From Lactifluus volemus (Eukaryota > Basidiomycota > Agaricomycetes > Russulales > Russulaceae), in NCBI GenBank assembly GCA_022376515.1, contig WTXI01000043.1, forward strand, positions 62,001 through 126,000: DNA of 64,000 bases, given 5' to 3'. A model generated the notes under the pieces. That model saw only the letters and a list, made by a program, of their open reading frames with translations, was not told the origin of the DNA and made no database searches. Every line of letters starts with the position of its first letter. The first letter of the stretch is position 1. Below, piece after piece: positions 48,087-58,800 of this stretch. The position numbers were made by a program, and so were the translations under genes.

Positions 48087-48539
48087 GACAGTTTGTTGAA
48101 TTAGGTGTGAAGGGAACGAGGGGCTTCAGGGCCGGTCAGAAGAGGTATTCGAGCAAGTCGTCCAGTTGGTGCGAAATCAAATAACGACAGTATAGGCCAG
48201 AGCCAAGAGCACAAGGACGGAGGGGATGCTCGTGGGAAGAAAGTAAGCAGAGCACGAAAACGCGCGATGTCGGCATCAACAAAATCAGAAACGACGCCAT
48301 TATCGACACCTCCTTTCCGGAACATTCGTTCCTGTTGTGAGTGGCCGTGACGAGAAGTCGCAGAAAGCGAAAGCACCTTGCATTCTGCAAAATTGATGAA
48401 GGGAGCTGGTTAGCTGTACGAACTTGGACTAGGCTCGGAAAGGTAGGGTGAGTTCCGAGAGAGCAATTGGATGCTAAGTTACCTTATGGAAAGCAAGACA
48501 GCACAACATGAAGTGTTGTCGTGACATTCAAAGTTTGAC

Positions 48540-49252
48540 ATGTTGGACCAGTTGGAAAAACAGCAGGGACTGAATAAAAAGATAAAAATAGGAAAATCAA
48601 TAGGTGATTGGGGAACCTCATTCTGTTACGGTCCCGTCAGCTTTATGAAGTTCGACGCATCAGATATAGCGCGCGGGAAAGAATGGACGTGCCCTTGCGA
48701 GGCGCAGGCACAGGTATACGTTCACGTGGTGGAAGGTGCAGGACAGTCTCCGCTTCAATCCTCGCGTCATCTCTCACTGTATGGGGTGTGCATTGTCTTC
48801 AGCGGCAAGAACATGAGGTCCATATCCTTCTATTACGAAAGACGAAGCCACAAAATGAAAGAAAGAGAAGCATATTTCTTGCGATCACAGCAAAAGAAGG
48901 GAATTTACGAGACAGTGCAACGCGTAGTAGAGACCATCGTCCGATTCGTCCCTTTCCCAGAATCAGACACGAAGTCGTAGCGCTGTTTGTACCACGCATC
49001 GTTCCTGTTCCTTCAGCTCAGTCGTGTCATCTCTTACCGTATGCATTGGGGCCGCTCGCCACCGCCCGTCTTGGTGAGTCTCACGACCAATTTTCTCGTC
49101 TAGCTTGTTTATGTTATCCAGCAGCTCTACGGTTATTCACAGAACTGACTCGGAAATATACAGGAAATTACGGTCGAGCGGTGCTCAAAGCACCACCTGA
49201 GATAGTTGCCGCCGAAGCACACAGGTTTCCACCAATTCTCTATGAGAAATAA
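48540..49252 (+). other. overlapping long ORFs of doubtful coding value
   Basis: Two overlapping + strand ORFs (48540-48980 and 48608-49252, 146 and 214 residues) lack recognisable motifs. The second is long for chance in this base composition, so a lineage-specific gene cannot be excluded, but the composition is Arg/Ser-rich and unconvincing. Confidence 0.2.
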
Positions 49253-49498
49253 AATCTTATGAATGTGGTGGCACCTGCCATCAACTGCCTTCGTTTCGCT
49301 GCTTTTTTACCCTCATAGACATGTTACATTTTCGGCTGCAGTACGCTCTACCTGTATAACTTATGTAGACGATCAGTGGCTCACAATTACGCCAAATCGC
49401 ACTTCAAATGATGACGCTCAAGTGTCCAGTCCCGGCAGGTATGGGCTTCATGGGTGCGCGTGGTGGTTCCCTCACGACTCAATGGACCATTTTCCCAA

Positions 49499-50570
49499 TC
49501 AGAGCTCCTCGTCGTCCAGAGTCATTCCTAAAGAATGTAACAAGGGCGCGATAGCCTGAGGTGTTTGATTGTATAAATACTAAGGTGTGTCAATGGACCG
49601 AAGGCGCATAGAAGGAAATGGACACGGAATACCTGTAAAAGTGAGTTGAAGTGGCAGATATTTCCGAGCTGATTGAGACCTCTTGGCCAATCTTGACGTG
49701 TGGCAAGGACCACCTCACCAACTGATCCTTAGTGTCAGTCTCCTCATTTGGCACACGTAGGCGGCGGCGGGTCACACACGATTGCAACCTGTCTCAAGGA
49801 ACCTGCGCAAGCGGTGGCTATCCCTCATCCCTGCGACGACCGAGACAGCCTCGCGCATCCTATCCACCTGATTCGGCTGATCCTCAACCTGTGGCCCAGA
49901 CACGTAAACACACGACCTGTAATACGTTGTACCAGGAACAAAGAGCAAAGAGCAAAGCTTACCCACATCGCGAAAAAGGTGATGAGCATCCCATCGCTGA
50001 TCTCGGCAGGCACCCCGAGCATCGAGTATGCACGCTCGGGCGTCATCTTTTGCTTGTTGCCACTTTTTCCACAGCGCCTCGCTCCTACGCATCTCCGCAA
50101 TGTGGCGGAAAGCATCGTTCGCATTTGACAACTGCTGCCCGTCGTCACCCTTGCACCAAGCACGGCAGATGGCTTCCCTCCACGCATTCTCGACAACCTC
50201 GTCCGGAACATCATAGCCGTAGTTGACGCTAAGCGTTCCGTATGGACCGAAACCGAGGTCACCCAGCGCTTCCCAGAAATCATTGAGCGTGAATCGGCCA
50301 TGCTCTCGCTCATTGAAGATGAAAGTTTGGAGGGCCTGTGAAGGCTCTTCAGTCATGGTCGCAACCATTCTGCAGTAGGTGTAAAAGCAAGTGAAAGATT
50401 CGATTGTCAGTGCGGGATCACAGCGAGCCTGGGCGAAGTACACGAATGTAACAAGATCTGTGGGCCAATGTCAGAACAAGAGACAGAAGGCGCGTGTGTC
50501 CAACGCACCTGGAAAATACCTAGCCTTCGTCAGGCCAAGATGAGTCAAGGCCAGGTCGATTTTGTCCAAA
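49499..50570 (-). pseudogene. truncated ubiquitin-specific protease (Ubp2/USP25-28-like)
   Basis: The fragment carries the region before the USP catalytic core plus the first catalytic box. It starts within LALTHLGLTKARYFP near 50545. It then reads ALTIESFTCFYTYCRMV and FEALGD-like text (NDFWEALGDLGFGPYG), then ERAYSMLGVPAEISDGML in a second frame. REAVSVVA, DSHRLRRFLETG and PRGLNQLGNICHFNSLLQ follow, the last being the Cys box (family form GNTCYLNSLLQ). After a 54-bp intron, YLYTIKHLR can be read only if one base is restored. The sequence then becomes unrelated and stops. The His box and the rest of the catalytic domain are missing, so the product cannot be an active deubiquitinase. No start codon was identified. 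Confidence 0.72.
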
Positions 50571-52069
50571 TCACATAGGATATTTGGGAGCTGTCCTCAA
50601 GCGACTGCACGAGTGAGTATTCCTCGCGGGCACTATCGATTTTGACCAAAGTCTATAGGGGTTCGAATGCGCTTTGAGCGCGGGGGCTATGAGGATATAG
50701 ATATATTGTCAACTACCGTATATCACACTAGTCAGACCAGGCTGTTGGACCCACCCAACCTCTTAGAACAATCTGCTACCCGAGCGCTGAGTTTCACCAT
50801 GCGCGAAGCAGCTTGCTGCGCGTAAGCCTGCCAGCAGGCGTGGTGGGATCTATATCGGGTGGAGAGAGCGCAGTATCTGACATGTCTTGCCAAGTTCCTG
50901 AATTCGAAGCCCAAAGTCTCAAATATGCAGGAACTGGAACCAAGAATCTTCCTTGATACAGGAAGCTGCGGGGTTTCGCCCCTCCACACGTGACCCTGTG
51001 TAAAGCCAGACTAGGTTCCAAAAGCAGTGCTTACATTAGAATCTTCTAGAGAGTTATCAAAGCGGCGAGCTCGCCAGACCTAGTATCGGGGGGTGGGTTC
51101 TCCGCCTTATTTTTGACCAAATGTTCAAGTAGCTTCACGGGATTCACGCCAGGAATGACATCCGACGCAGTCACGTAGAAGAAGCATTAGCAACAGACAG
51201 AGAGTGAGGAGTTCGCCTTCGCCATCCTCAGGGTCGGCGTCCATCCGAATGTCGTCCGGGGACTTGCTCCAGCATGGTCGCCGCTAGAGTCAATTCGTCA
51301 CCTCGCAGGATCATCTTGCGGCGGGGGAGCTCGGAATGCTGTTCTCCCACTCGCTCGCATTGAACGGGTGCGTTACTAGGCGACGAGCGTCGACAGCGCG
51401 TTCATAAGTATGGAAGTGGTGTGTGACGTTGGCAGGGTCGAATAATTGTTCGGAGGACGACTCGGAGAAGAGCCTTGGGAACTACTATCCGTAGGGAGGC
51501 TGCGACTACACGGGAGTGGGAGGGAAGGTAACACGGGTCTGAGATCGGGAGGGGTTACAGCTACGGAGGGAGTGTAGGCTCAGTGTGATGAAGCCTAGTA
51601 TCTACAAGTGTTGGCGGTAGATTCACAGCAGAATGCCGCAGCCGGGACGTTTAGGTTTCGCGGACTTGATTCAACCAGTGCACCTCCTCGAGATTGGTAT
51701 GACAATTGATAGAACTGTGGGTGGCTGCGGTGTTTCATCTGCAGTCGTAAAGGCTTATCTGTGGCAGTATTGCCAGTGGGTGATAACTGACCACAGACTT
51801 GAAGCTGGCCATGTTCAGCGGGTCTTTTGTGGTTGCCTCCAAACAGGGTAAACAATGGTAATGTAGTTGTAGATTGAGAGTATAGGTGGGCACATATACT
51901 CTCAATCTATAATTACATTACCATTGTTTTAATAGTGTTGAACAGGACCTTGGGGTTTGCGGGTAGGGTCTGCCCTTGCTGAGGTCTGGGTATGCATTTT
52001 GCCGACCCGCACTACCCCTGATCACGGGACCCGTACCTCAGCCACGGTTTTCTTTCCGAACGTGACATC
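50571..52069. other. intergenic region without a gene; contains a palindrome
   Basis: No ORF shows recognisable motifs. A palindrome lies at 51850-51929 (separate entry). The last 100 bases before 52070 should contain the promoter of the PriA-like gene. Confidence 0.45.
51850..51929. repeat. foldback: 35-bp arms (33/35), 10-bp loop
   Basis: The arms are 51850-51884 and 51895-51929, with loop 51885-51894. The arms are A/T-rich and have the same short-loop format as the foldbacks at 24.5, 26.3, 46.7 and 47.3 kb. Confidence 0.85.
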
Positions 52070-53095
52070 TTGAAGTTCCTTTCTCTTCTTGGTCTGTTCT
52101 TCTGGACTCGTGCATCGTCCCTTAAGACGCGAGAGCCAGCATCACACCCTCTAGATGCACGCCAACTCTCCGACGTGTGCGCGTATGTTAGCTCAGAGCT
52201 TGATGTCCGAGTCGTCCCCGGCACAGAAGTTATTATTATACCCATTGGCAAGATAGGTCGGTCAATCCCCTAGAGCATACGGTGACACCGTTCCTTATCG
52301 AATGTCTCAGCTGCGTGCCTGTGTATATCGACCCTTCCCCTTTTCGTTCTGACAAACCCAGTCACAGGCATGGCAGCCAGCGAAGCCGTGGGCGGAGAAT
52401 CGGATGTTATCGACATTTTGATGGGCCTCGTACGTGAAACGGAGAGATTCCTTGAGCATTTATTCTAACTTGACTTGAACTTCAGATCATCCCAGATTCT
52501 GGCTGCAACTACCCTGACCACGGCAATCCCGCGTGTGTGGACCAAGACCCTTGCTGGTTTCAATGCACGGATGGCTTCACAGCTTTCCCGCCAGGTAATC
52601 CGAGGACGTGCGTTTGCGAGGAACCCTCGGTTGTCTGCAACGGCCAGTGTGTGGAAGTTGGGCCATGCCCCACCAGCGCTCCGTCAACATCAAAGAAACG
52701 CTGGCTTGGCGGCGGTACTTGTGCCGAGATGGGTCCTGAATGGGCTGCATGCGGTGTCTTTGGCGGCGCTGCCCGTTCGTGGGGGTGCATCAATGCGGCC
52801 CGCCATCTCGAAAGCTGTGAGTACTCCCTCGAGAACGTTTTTGGCTCTATATGCGCATATCGACTGACGCGGGTTTCGTCTTGACTCAGGTGGCGGGTGC
52901 ATGCTACCTTTGATACCTTATTTTCCAATCGGCCAGGATTGTACTTCCCTCCCCGGTGTCGCGGACGTCGCCTGTATTGCAGGTGAATGTGTTGTCCACC
53001 GTTGCCTCCCTGGGTACGTTGTCGCGCGCGACGGTAACCATTGCGCCTCTAGGCACGGAAATATTTCACAGCATTCTGAGCACGATGAGGGCTAA
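52070..53095 (+). pseudogene. PriA-like cysteine-rich secreted protein gene lacking an ATG
   Basis: PriA proteins are small secreted Cys-rich proteins of mushrooms, upregulated at primordium formation; their molecular role is unclear. Exons are 52070-52256, 52311-52429, 52486-52816 and 52890-53095, all with canonical introns. The N-terminus is a signal peptide (KFLSLLGLFFW), then LSDVCAYVSSELDV, ACLCISTLPLFVLTNPVTG and IPDSGCNYPDHG. The Cys-rich core reads CVCEEPSVVCNGQCVEVGPC and WLGGGTCAEMGPEWAACG. The end has GQDCTSLPGVADVACIAGEC and CLPGYVVARDGNHC. The codon expected to be ATG is TTG, and no in-frame ATG lies between it and the upstream stop at 52019. Either the start is lost, an upstream exon supplies it, or there is a base error. 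A hAT transposase fragment follows within a few bases. Confidence 0.75.
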
Positions 53096-53096
53096 G

Positions 53097-53625
53097 CTGA
53101 GTCTGTACCTGCGAGAGTTTATATGCTCGAACACGTCCCTCTGCCGAAATGGAAACATTGAACCCTTGCCGACTGAACTGACAGACACAGACTCGAGCCT
53201 GGGCGATGATGAATTCATGGACGAACTCGATCGCTACCTCTCGACTGGCCGCGTGAAGGACGTGACGGACCCGTTGCACTGGTGGGTCGAGAATCAAGGC
53301 ACTTAACCTCGTCTATGGCGGATGGCTCGGGATTACTTGACTATGCCAGGTGATGCCGTCTCACAGCATCACTCAGTTTCTTGGCTAACCAAACCTTGTA
53401 GCCTCATCTGTCGCAGTGGAGCGCGTTTTCAGCCGAGGACGTCTGGTCATTTCTCATACCCGTAACTGGCTTTCAGCTTGGCCAACGCGCGCCCTCCTTT
53501 GCCTCAACGGATGGAGTAAGGCCGGTTTTATTCACTCTACGGACTTGTCATCTGCGGCGGCCATGCCAGATGCCACGGGAGAGACCAAGTTGGATGCCAG
53601 TTGGGGAACCATGATGGGAGATTAA
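53097..53625 (+). mobile_element. hAT transposase C-terminal dimerisation region, decayed
   Basis: The reading frame gives LPTELTDTD, an acidic DDEFMDELDRYLSTGRV, then DPLHWWVENQGT, a premature TAA at 53304-53306 where hAT proteins have Tyr, and PRLWRMARDYLTMP. A GT-AG intron of about 56 bp leads to ASSVAVERVFSRGRLVISHTR and LSAWPTRALLCLNGWSKAG, ending at 53625. These are the classic hAT dimerisation motifs (W-W-N, YPxLxxMAxDYL, S-ER-FS-G). The rest of the transposase is missing. The fragment abuts the 3' end of the PriA-like gene. Confidence 0.82.
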
Positions 53626-55801
53626 GAATTTAAAGTACCTAAGGACCGCATCTTTGTCATAGTCACATGTTGCGGGATATAAATGCTGATTTAAAAAAAA
53701 AAACAACAGACGGGCTTCATGTCATAAAAAGTAGATTAGATGCCATCCGCATATCTAGAAATACAGGAGTTTATGGGAAAATCGTTACTAGTTGCATCGA
53801 GTCTCCGAGCATCGTCTGATTCTCTAGCAAAATCCGATGTCGGTGCAAACTCGACAAGTAGTTAACCATATAATCACAACGTCATATATCAGAATGGAAA
53901 GTCTGAAGCCGATGGATATAGAGGACTCTGAAGAGGTGGATCGAGACGCATCCTCCTAGAATGGCCGCTGATGGCCCCGTGATTGTCCATTAGCCAGCTC
54001 ACGTACTACCCTTCGGCTATCTTCGCTCACAGATTAGTTATATTGCCTGTCCCTCTCCCCCGCTTCCGTGTATAGCCATGCAGCCTCAAGCCTCAGACAT
54101 GTTCCATTATTCCGCGCTATCTGGTCGACACATCTGGCGATCACAAATCCTCCAAATCGCGATGATCCTTGAAGTGTTCTGCAGGTTATGACTTGGTACT
54201 ACCACAATTGCGCACATAGATGCGGGTCAAGATGCAGCACAGGCTTCCTGGTGCACCTCCTGGGCTTTGACTTCCGCTTCACGTCGGTCAAAAATGTCCT
54301 CACGCGCGGGTTCCGCGGCCAACCCGTTCATTTGCTGAGACTTTTGGACGCACAGGCGCGAGCTTGGGGTCGAATACGAGTGTGTGTATGAAATTCTGCT
54401 GAAGGATTCCGGGAGGCGTGAGCCTCATTGTGAAGAGGTGGACAATGGTTAAGTTGCGCCGGTTAGAAAGGAGACTGCAGCAGAAGCCACTGGTGGGCCT
54501 TGGGATTGGTGAGTCGAGCGCCGACTGATGGTAGATGCGAGCACGTGAACCTGGGTGAGGTTCGCTTGATCTCGGTAAGCGGTGCGATCCATTCATTGTC
54601 GCCCGAAGGCCCAATGGCTAGCAGACAGTTCAGTAGAGCCTGATAAGATGAGATCGAGTCACCATCGCTATATTTGTGCTGGGACCTACACCTACAGTGC
54701 TGCATGTTACGGCAAACGAGTTTCAGACCGTTGAAAAGATTGCTATGAGATTATCACTAGCACAACCACAACAATCTGGTGCTCGACGGCGACAGGAGAT
54801 CCGAAAAGGGAATGCTCGCAACGTACCGCACAAACATCTAGTCTCATTTCTCATTTTTACCATGATATCACTTGTATGGCATTCTGCTTGTGTCGGATAC
54901 TACTAGGTTTTGATCCTTGAGGTTGATAGACATGCCATAAAATAGAAAGGTGGCCTCAAATTGAGGAGAGGGAAAAAGCGAAAAAAAAAAAGGCCGTGCA
55001 GAATACAGCTGACTGCCTCACAGTAAATGCGGGAAAGGGCCGACAGTGAGAGGTGAAGGTGAACGCAAGAGGTACTGGAGATGCTTGTTGTGAGACGGGG
55101 AGCGGTGCCAACGTGTATCGAAACGAGCTCTCGGCTGGGTTGCTCACACGATCATGTGTGTGTGTTCCCCAACGCCCTCTGCATAACTCGTCTTACCACC
55201 AGCTGCGAACACGTTGATCTATATGTACCCCACTGTTAGTCGTCACCGCCTCTCAGGGCCTGAAAGCTCGAGATTTCCCCTACTTCAGGTGACCGGTACG
55301 CATCCTTTATGATCCCGCTGATAAGTACTAAGTACTAAATCATTTCTAGTCCTCAGAGCGCACAATCTTCCCCGTCTCAAGTCTCCCCTTGGGAAAAAAT
55401 CACTATTTTTTGCTACTGTGACCTACGGGGAGAAAACGTGGCAGACACGGTCTGTGCGGAGCGTAGCCCAAAGAGTGGAATGGAACGAGAATATCGAGGC
55501 ATTGTAGGGAATCTCGTATTTTTCGCCTTCAAGTTCTCCGTACAACTGAGTTTCCTGCAGTGCCGTGCAACCACTTTCCCACATGACGCTATCTCTTTAT
55601 GTGAAAAGGACCACACAAAATGACATCCTTGTTGGAAAGCAGGAGATAGTCTGTGAACCCCAACGCGGTTCGTCTATCTCATAGACTCGTTATTCATGTG
55701 TCTGGCTGAGCGTTTCACATATAGAACTTGATATCATTTTCAGTACTGAGGGACATACAAGACATCAAACTGAACCCATCACAATCTCCTTATCGATCAC
55801 T
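53626..55801. other. intergenic region upstream of the NLR-like gene
   Basis: I see no supportable gene. A/T runs occur near 53693 and 54982. The last few hundred bases should contain the promoter and 5' leader of the gene starting at 55802; no clear TATA box was identified. Confidence 0.45.
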
Positions 55802-58800
55802 ATGTCAGCCGCTGTCGACACCGTGGACCCTACTGCAGATCTAGACAACGTTTCTGCTGAAGGTGATCGCGCTGAGGAAGCCGTCACTACTATAAAGACA
55901 TGGAAAAGTGCTGTTTATGCCATCAAGCGGGTAATGGACATTGTCAGTCCAATCGCAGCAGTATGCCCAATATCGTTTTTGCGCATCTGTCGTTGAGCTA
56001 ACTCGTGTTGTTCAGCTGAACCCTCCCGCACGTCTAGCATGGTCTCTGTTCTCAAAGATTCCCGAAGTGCGCCTCCGGAATAAATGAACCATTCACACAT
56101 TTTGTTCACCTTGCCCCAGCCTTTGCTACAGCAGGTTAAGCGTGACAACAATGTTCAAGCACTTTTTGAGGAAATACGCGATTCGTTTGAACTTGTACAA
56201 GATCCGGACACTTTGAGAAACATAACCCCGGAGTCTGCCCAAGCAGCGATCCTCGAGGAAATGCTGGGTTGTATCTCCGAATGTGCGCAATTTATAACTT
56301 CGTATGCTGCGGATGTGCAAGTCGGTACGTCGTTTTGACATCTCTCGTTGGCTATTCGTTATAAACAGATGATTCACAGGAAAGCGGGCTTTGAAAAATA
56401 TCGTCGGCCAAGTTGATGGAAAAATAGAACAGTACCGGACCAACCTCTTCCGATTGCGAGAAGCGTTCCTTGCGCATGCTGCTTTCTCCACCGCGGCTGT
56501 TGTATCAGATGCTGGTCAGTAATTTATGATAGTAACAGGATCGTCGGATATCGGTCTGACAAAGTGCACCAGAATTGAGCGCAAAAATCCGAGAATTGCC
56601 CTATAAGGGAGGCTGGCGATTCGGCGATGATAGGCGCTGTCTTCCTGGCACACGGGACAACTTCTTGAATTACATTGCCAAATGGGTCGAGGATCCGAAA
56701 TCCAAACGTGGGCTTGTTCTCCTTGGTCAGGCGGGCACAGGAAAATCATCAATTGCACATGAGGTTGCACGTCGCTTCGACGACAAGTGTCTTGGCTCTT
56801 ACTTTGTTTTTCTGCGGAAGAATAGTTTCAAAGATGATGCTTACCAGCTCTTCACAACACTTGCGCGCGACCTCTCCGACCGCTATCCTGCGTTCAAACT
56901 CGCCCTCGGGAGGGTCATTAAGGATGACTCGAGTCTTCGTAATACTCGAGATTATCGTGCACTTTTTGAACACCTTCTCCTCGAACCCCTCAGGAACCTG
57001 CCACTTCCTGGCCCAGTCCTCCTCATCGTTGATGCATTGGATGAGAGTGGAGCCACATCCAGTAAAAATGGGCTGCACACGTTTCTTGCTCAATGCCTTG
57101 TTGACCTCCCACCAAATTTCCGTGTACTCATCACCTCGAGGCTGGAGAATGATATCGAGCGTGCCTTCTTCGAAGCGCCATCTGTCAACATCCTCTACAT
57201 GGATGATGCCGAACTAGCTGTCAAGACGGAACAAGATATTGGCGTGTATCTTCGGCACAAGCTTCCTCCAGACTTGTTCGAAAACCATGGTGCCCATCTA
57301 GTAAAGGCCTCGGAGGGCTTGTTTCAATGGGCTGCCGTAGCATGCGGGTTCATAAATTCACCCCCTGCTAGTTTCGGATTCAGCAAGAAAAAGTGCATAC
57401 AATACCTATTGGGACACTCTCGAGGTCGCTATGGACAAGATCCATTGGACAAGTTATACGAACAAGTCCTTGAGGAATACTTCCGCCCACACGAAGCCCA
57501 GATACTATTTCGGTCCATCATGGGACAGCTTTTTGCTGCGATTGAGCCCCTCTCCATCCAATCGTTGGTTGTCCTGCGACGTTATGCCCCCTTCGATGAC
57601 CCCGAGGATTCTGATCCGATCCCAGTTCTTGAAGTGCTCCGCCGCCTTGGCTCACTCCTTACTAACGTCACTTCATCCGATCAAACCCGTCCCATCTTTC
57701 CTCTCCACACCTCATTCCGTGACTTCCTAACGAGCGAGAAGAGTGGTGCGTTCTATGTGGACCTTGACGATGCCCACCGTCAATTGGCACATTCCTGCCT
57801 TGGTTTAATGCTTGAGAACCTGAAATTCAACATTTGCGAACTCGAATCGTCAGGTCTTGCAAATAGCGATGTCCCAAGCCTCCATTCTCGGATTGCCATA
57901 CACATTCCACCTAGTCTATCCTATGCCTGCATTTTCTGGGCCAGTCATTTATGGCGTGTTGCTTTCGAACCCAAACTCTTCGTGAACCTTCGACTCCTGT
58001 TCGAGACAAGGTTTCTATTTTGGCTGGAAGTGCTTAGCATCAAAAGCAGTTTGGGCCTTGTTTCACCAGCATTGTCATATCTGACGACATGGCTGCTGTC
58101 TAACCAGAAAAAGGTTGGTACATGCTATAATTTTGAATATGACACGTAATGACTTCTGGGTAAAATCATAATAGACCCTCGAAACGGAGGTGGAGAATCT
58201 TTTAGAATTGATCAAAGATGGATCCGCGTTTGTGCGATACTTTGGGATGGCCATGGCAAGGAGCGCTCCGCACATCTATATCTCGGCTCTACCTTTTGCA
58301 CCAATCTCTTCCCACATCTTCAACCGTTATAGTCCCATATTTCCTCACATATTATCTTTGGGACGCGGGGGGTTGTCTCAGTGGCCAGCACTGGAAATGT
58401 CGATTCAGGCACATGACGAACCAGTCTGTTCTGTTGCATTCTCGCCAGATGGACAGCGTATTGCGTCAGCCTCGCAAGATCGCACGATTCGCGTGTGGGA
58501 TGCCATTACAGGGAACGTGGTTGTGGGCCCATTTACTGGACACATGGACTGGGTCCTTTCTGTTGCATTCTCGCCCGATGGGCGGCGCATCGCTTCGGCC
58601 TCGCGAGATTGCACGATTCGCGTGTGGGATGCCACAACAGGAGAGTTTATAGTTGGTCCATTTACCGGACACACCGATTCCGCCAACTCTATTGCGTTTT
58701 CACCTGACGGGATGCACATTGCCTCGGCCGCAGGAGATAGCACGATTTGCGTGTGGGATGCCACAACAGGACAGGTCGTAGCGGGCCCATTCACTGGACA

